Assembly (NCBI RefSeq): GCF_031877795.1
Contig: NC_133932.1
Location: forward strand, 78,357,937-78,421,936
Length of the DNA stretch: 64,000 nucleotides
Origin: Strix aluco
Taxonomy: Eukaryota > Chordata > Aves > Strigiformes > Strigidae
Direction of reading: 5' to 3'
Shown here piece after piece: positions 62,801-64,000 of this stretch. Every line of letters starts with the position of its first letter. Position 1 is the stretch's first letter. A program made the position numbers and the translations under genes. The notes below the pieces were generated by a model. The model saw only the letters and a program-made list of their open reading frames with translations, did not search any database and was not told the origin of the DNA.

Positions 62801-64000
62801 TATGTATCTCATAGAAATTAAAACAGAGGCCAGTAGGCTACTTAGAATGAATTGGCACATAGAAATATTAATGTAATATGAGGGCTTAGCATAAATATCT
62901 CAGTAGCAAAAATAATACAGCATGGTGTGTGTGTATACATAAACACAGAGACAGGCTTATACCTTAAGACTATGTGTACAGAAATATTTCAAAAGGTTTT
63001 TTAATGACAGTACTATATACAACAGCTTCAATAAAAGAAAATTTTGTTCATGTACGTAGGCAGCTATTCTTCTGTCTGCCAACTTTTATAAACACTTACA
63101 AAAGAGACATAAACAGCCTTTCAATTAAGACAAATCAAGCTAACACTAATTTAAGCTGGCTGCAAGATGTAGTCTCTTTACTTTATTCCCTGGCTTTCTG
63201 AGGATGCTTTTGGTTTTGTGACAGATTAGCATCACAAATGAAAATTCTTTAGAAGCATTAGTGTTAATTAGTCTTCCTGGACAGTCCGAATGAGCTGCTC
63301 CATGAGACTACAAAATACTCTATCTGATGTATCAATTAAAAAAAAAAGGCTATACCTTTCTTTCATCTAGCACATGAACGTAACTGTATGTTACGCTAAT
63401 TTTTTATTTAAAAATATTCTAGTTTAAGGTATATTTACTTGCAATGATGTAATAAATTATTATAGAAAATGTGTACATTTAGGCATCAATTTTTTATTTT
63501 TATAAATACATCTCTTTGTTGATGCTGATAATGAAATACACTGCTGTCCATCAAAAGTCAATCTGCTTTAGTAAAATCAATCCCTGTTCAGCAACTGATT
63601 TCAGGTGTGGTGATTCTAAGTGAGATATGGATCAAACGTTTTGAAGATCAGCAAATGGGTACCATCAGAAGCGCTGTTTAATTACTGCCTCAGTTATTTA
63701 ATAAATTATTTGAAAAAAAGCATTAAAGCCAAAAGAGGTGAACATTAAACAGTGTGGAAAGTTAAAAGCAAGCTAAAGGCAAATAAAAGTTTATCAGAAA
63801 GAAAACAACTGGCCAGAGGCTTACGCCTGCTTGTACTGAAGGAGCCAGTGTCTGCCCCAAGCCACTTAGAAGCCCCTAGGAACGAAGGCAGCTTTAAGAA
63901 AAATCAGGTCAGCTGTGCCATGTCTTCCTTCATCATTCCTCTTTTCTGGAAGAAACTTTTCCCAGTATACCTGCAGTCTCAATAAAACTAGGTGTTCAAA
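56895..64000 (-). other. CLYBL: CLYBL upstream intron (partial, runs off window)
   Basis: Begins just above the first visible exon. I searched the minus strand by eye for the missing upstream exon (expected VPGND and LDCEDGV-type motifs) and did not find it up to 64000. It contains an inverted repeat at 60397-60453, a short duplication at 59463-59499 and a T/C-rich tract at 60652-60690. No other gene recognised. Confidence 0.75.
60397..60453. repeat. 10-bp perfect inverted repeat
   Basis: AGTTTGGGAC at 60397-60406 and GTCCCAAACT at 60444-60453, separated by 37 bases. It lies in a locally GC-rich, non-repetitive stretch within a CLYBL intron. Confidence 0.8.

Noticed and set aside
1-64000. 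Endogenous retrovirus or other viral insertions
   Set aside because: No reverse transcriptase, gag or envelope-like reading frames or LTR pairs were recognised.

Overview
This is vertebrate nuclear DNA, most likely from a bird. The avian call rests on a CR1 LINE tail (about 35931-36000) carrying the ATTCTATG-type terminal repeat and the GGGACCT/GATCATCTGG core typical of bird CR1 copies, and on small exons split by long AT-rich introns next to a very GC-rich CpG-island domain. There are no bacterial features: no operons, CRISPR array, phage or plasmid genes. Nearly all long open frames are chance stop-free stretches in GC-rich DNA.

One protein-coding gene is identified securely. It is the 3' two thirds or more of CLYBL (citramalyl-CoA lyase, citrate lyase beta-like) on the minus strand. 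Six coding exons were found by reading the minus strand: 56894-56706, 53134-53033, 51209-51116, 49748-49581, 44524-44400 and 28822-28727. They join with compatible phases and GT/AG splice sites into 257 residues ending in a stop codon. The mitochondrial targeting region and the first enzyme segment (roughly 83 residues by comparison with the human protein) were not found and should lie beyond position 64000.

Layout. 1-4950 is a GC- and CpG-rich domain with homopolymer G/C tracts and an AT-rich, homeobox-site-like block at about 1895-2225. 4950-24400 is intergenic DNA with no recognisable exon; it holds an ancient MIR-like SINE, a 240-bp pure-purine microsatellite and a possible old CR1 remnant. 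24400-27400 has CpG-rich patches around AT-rich stretches that look like conserved noncoding DNA. About 28070-28822 is the CLYBL terminal exon with its probable 3' UTR. 28823-64000 is CLYBL intron and exon sequence.

Context. In amniotes the region beyond the CLYBL 3' end is occupied by the neural regulators ZIC5 and ZIC2. No ZIC zinc-finger coding sequence is in this window. The CpG-rich left end and the candidate noncoding elements fit the edge of the ZIC5/ZIC2 regulatory domain; this is inference from synteny. I found no evidence for a new multi-gene biological system. The most interesting material is noncoding.
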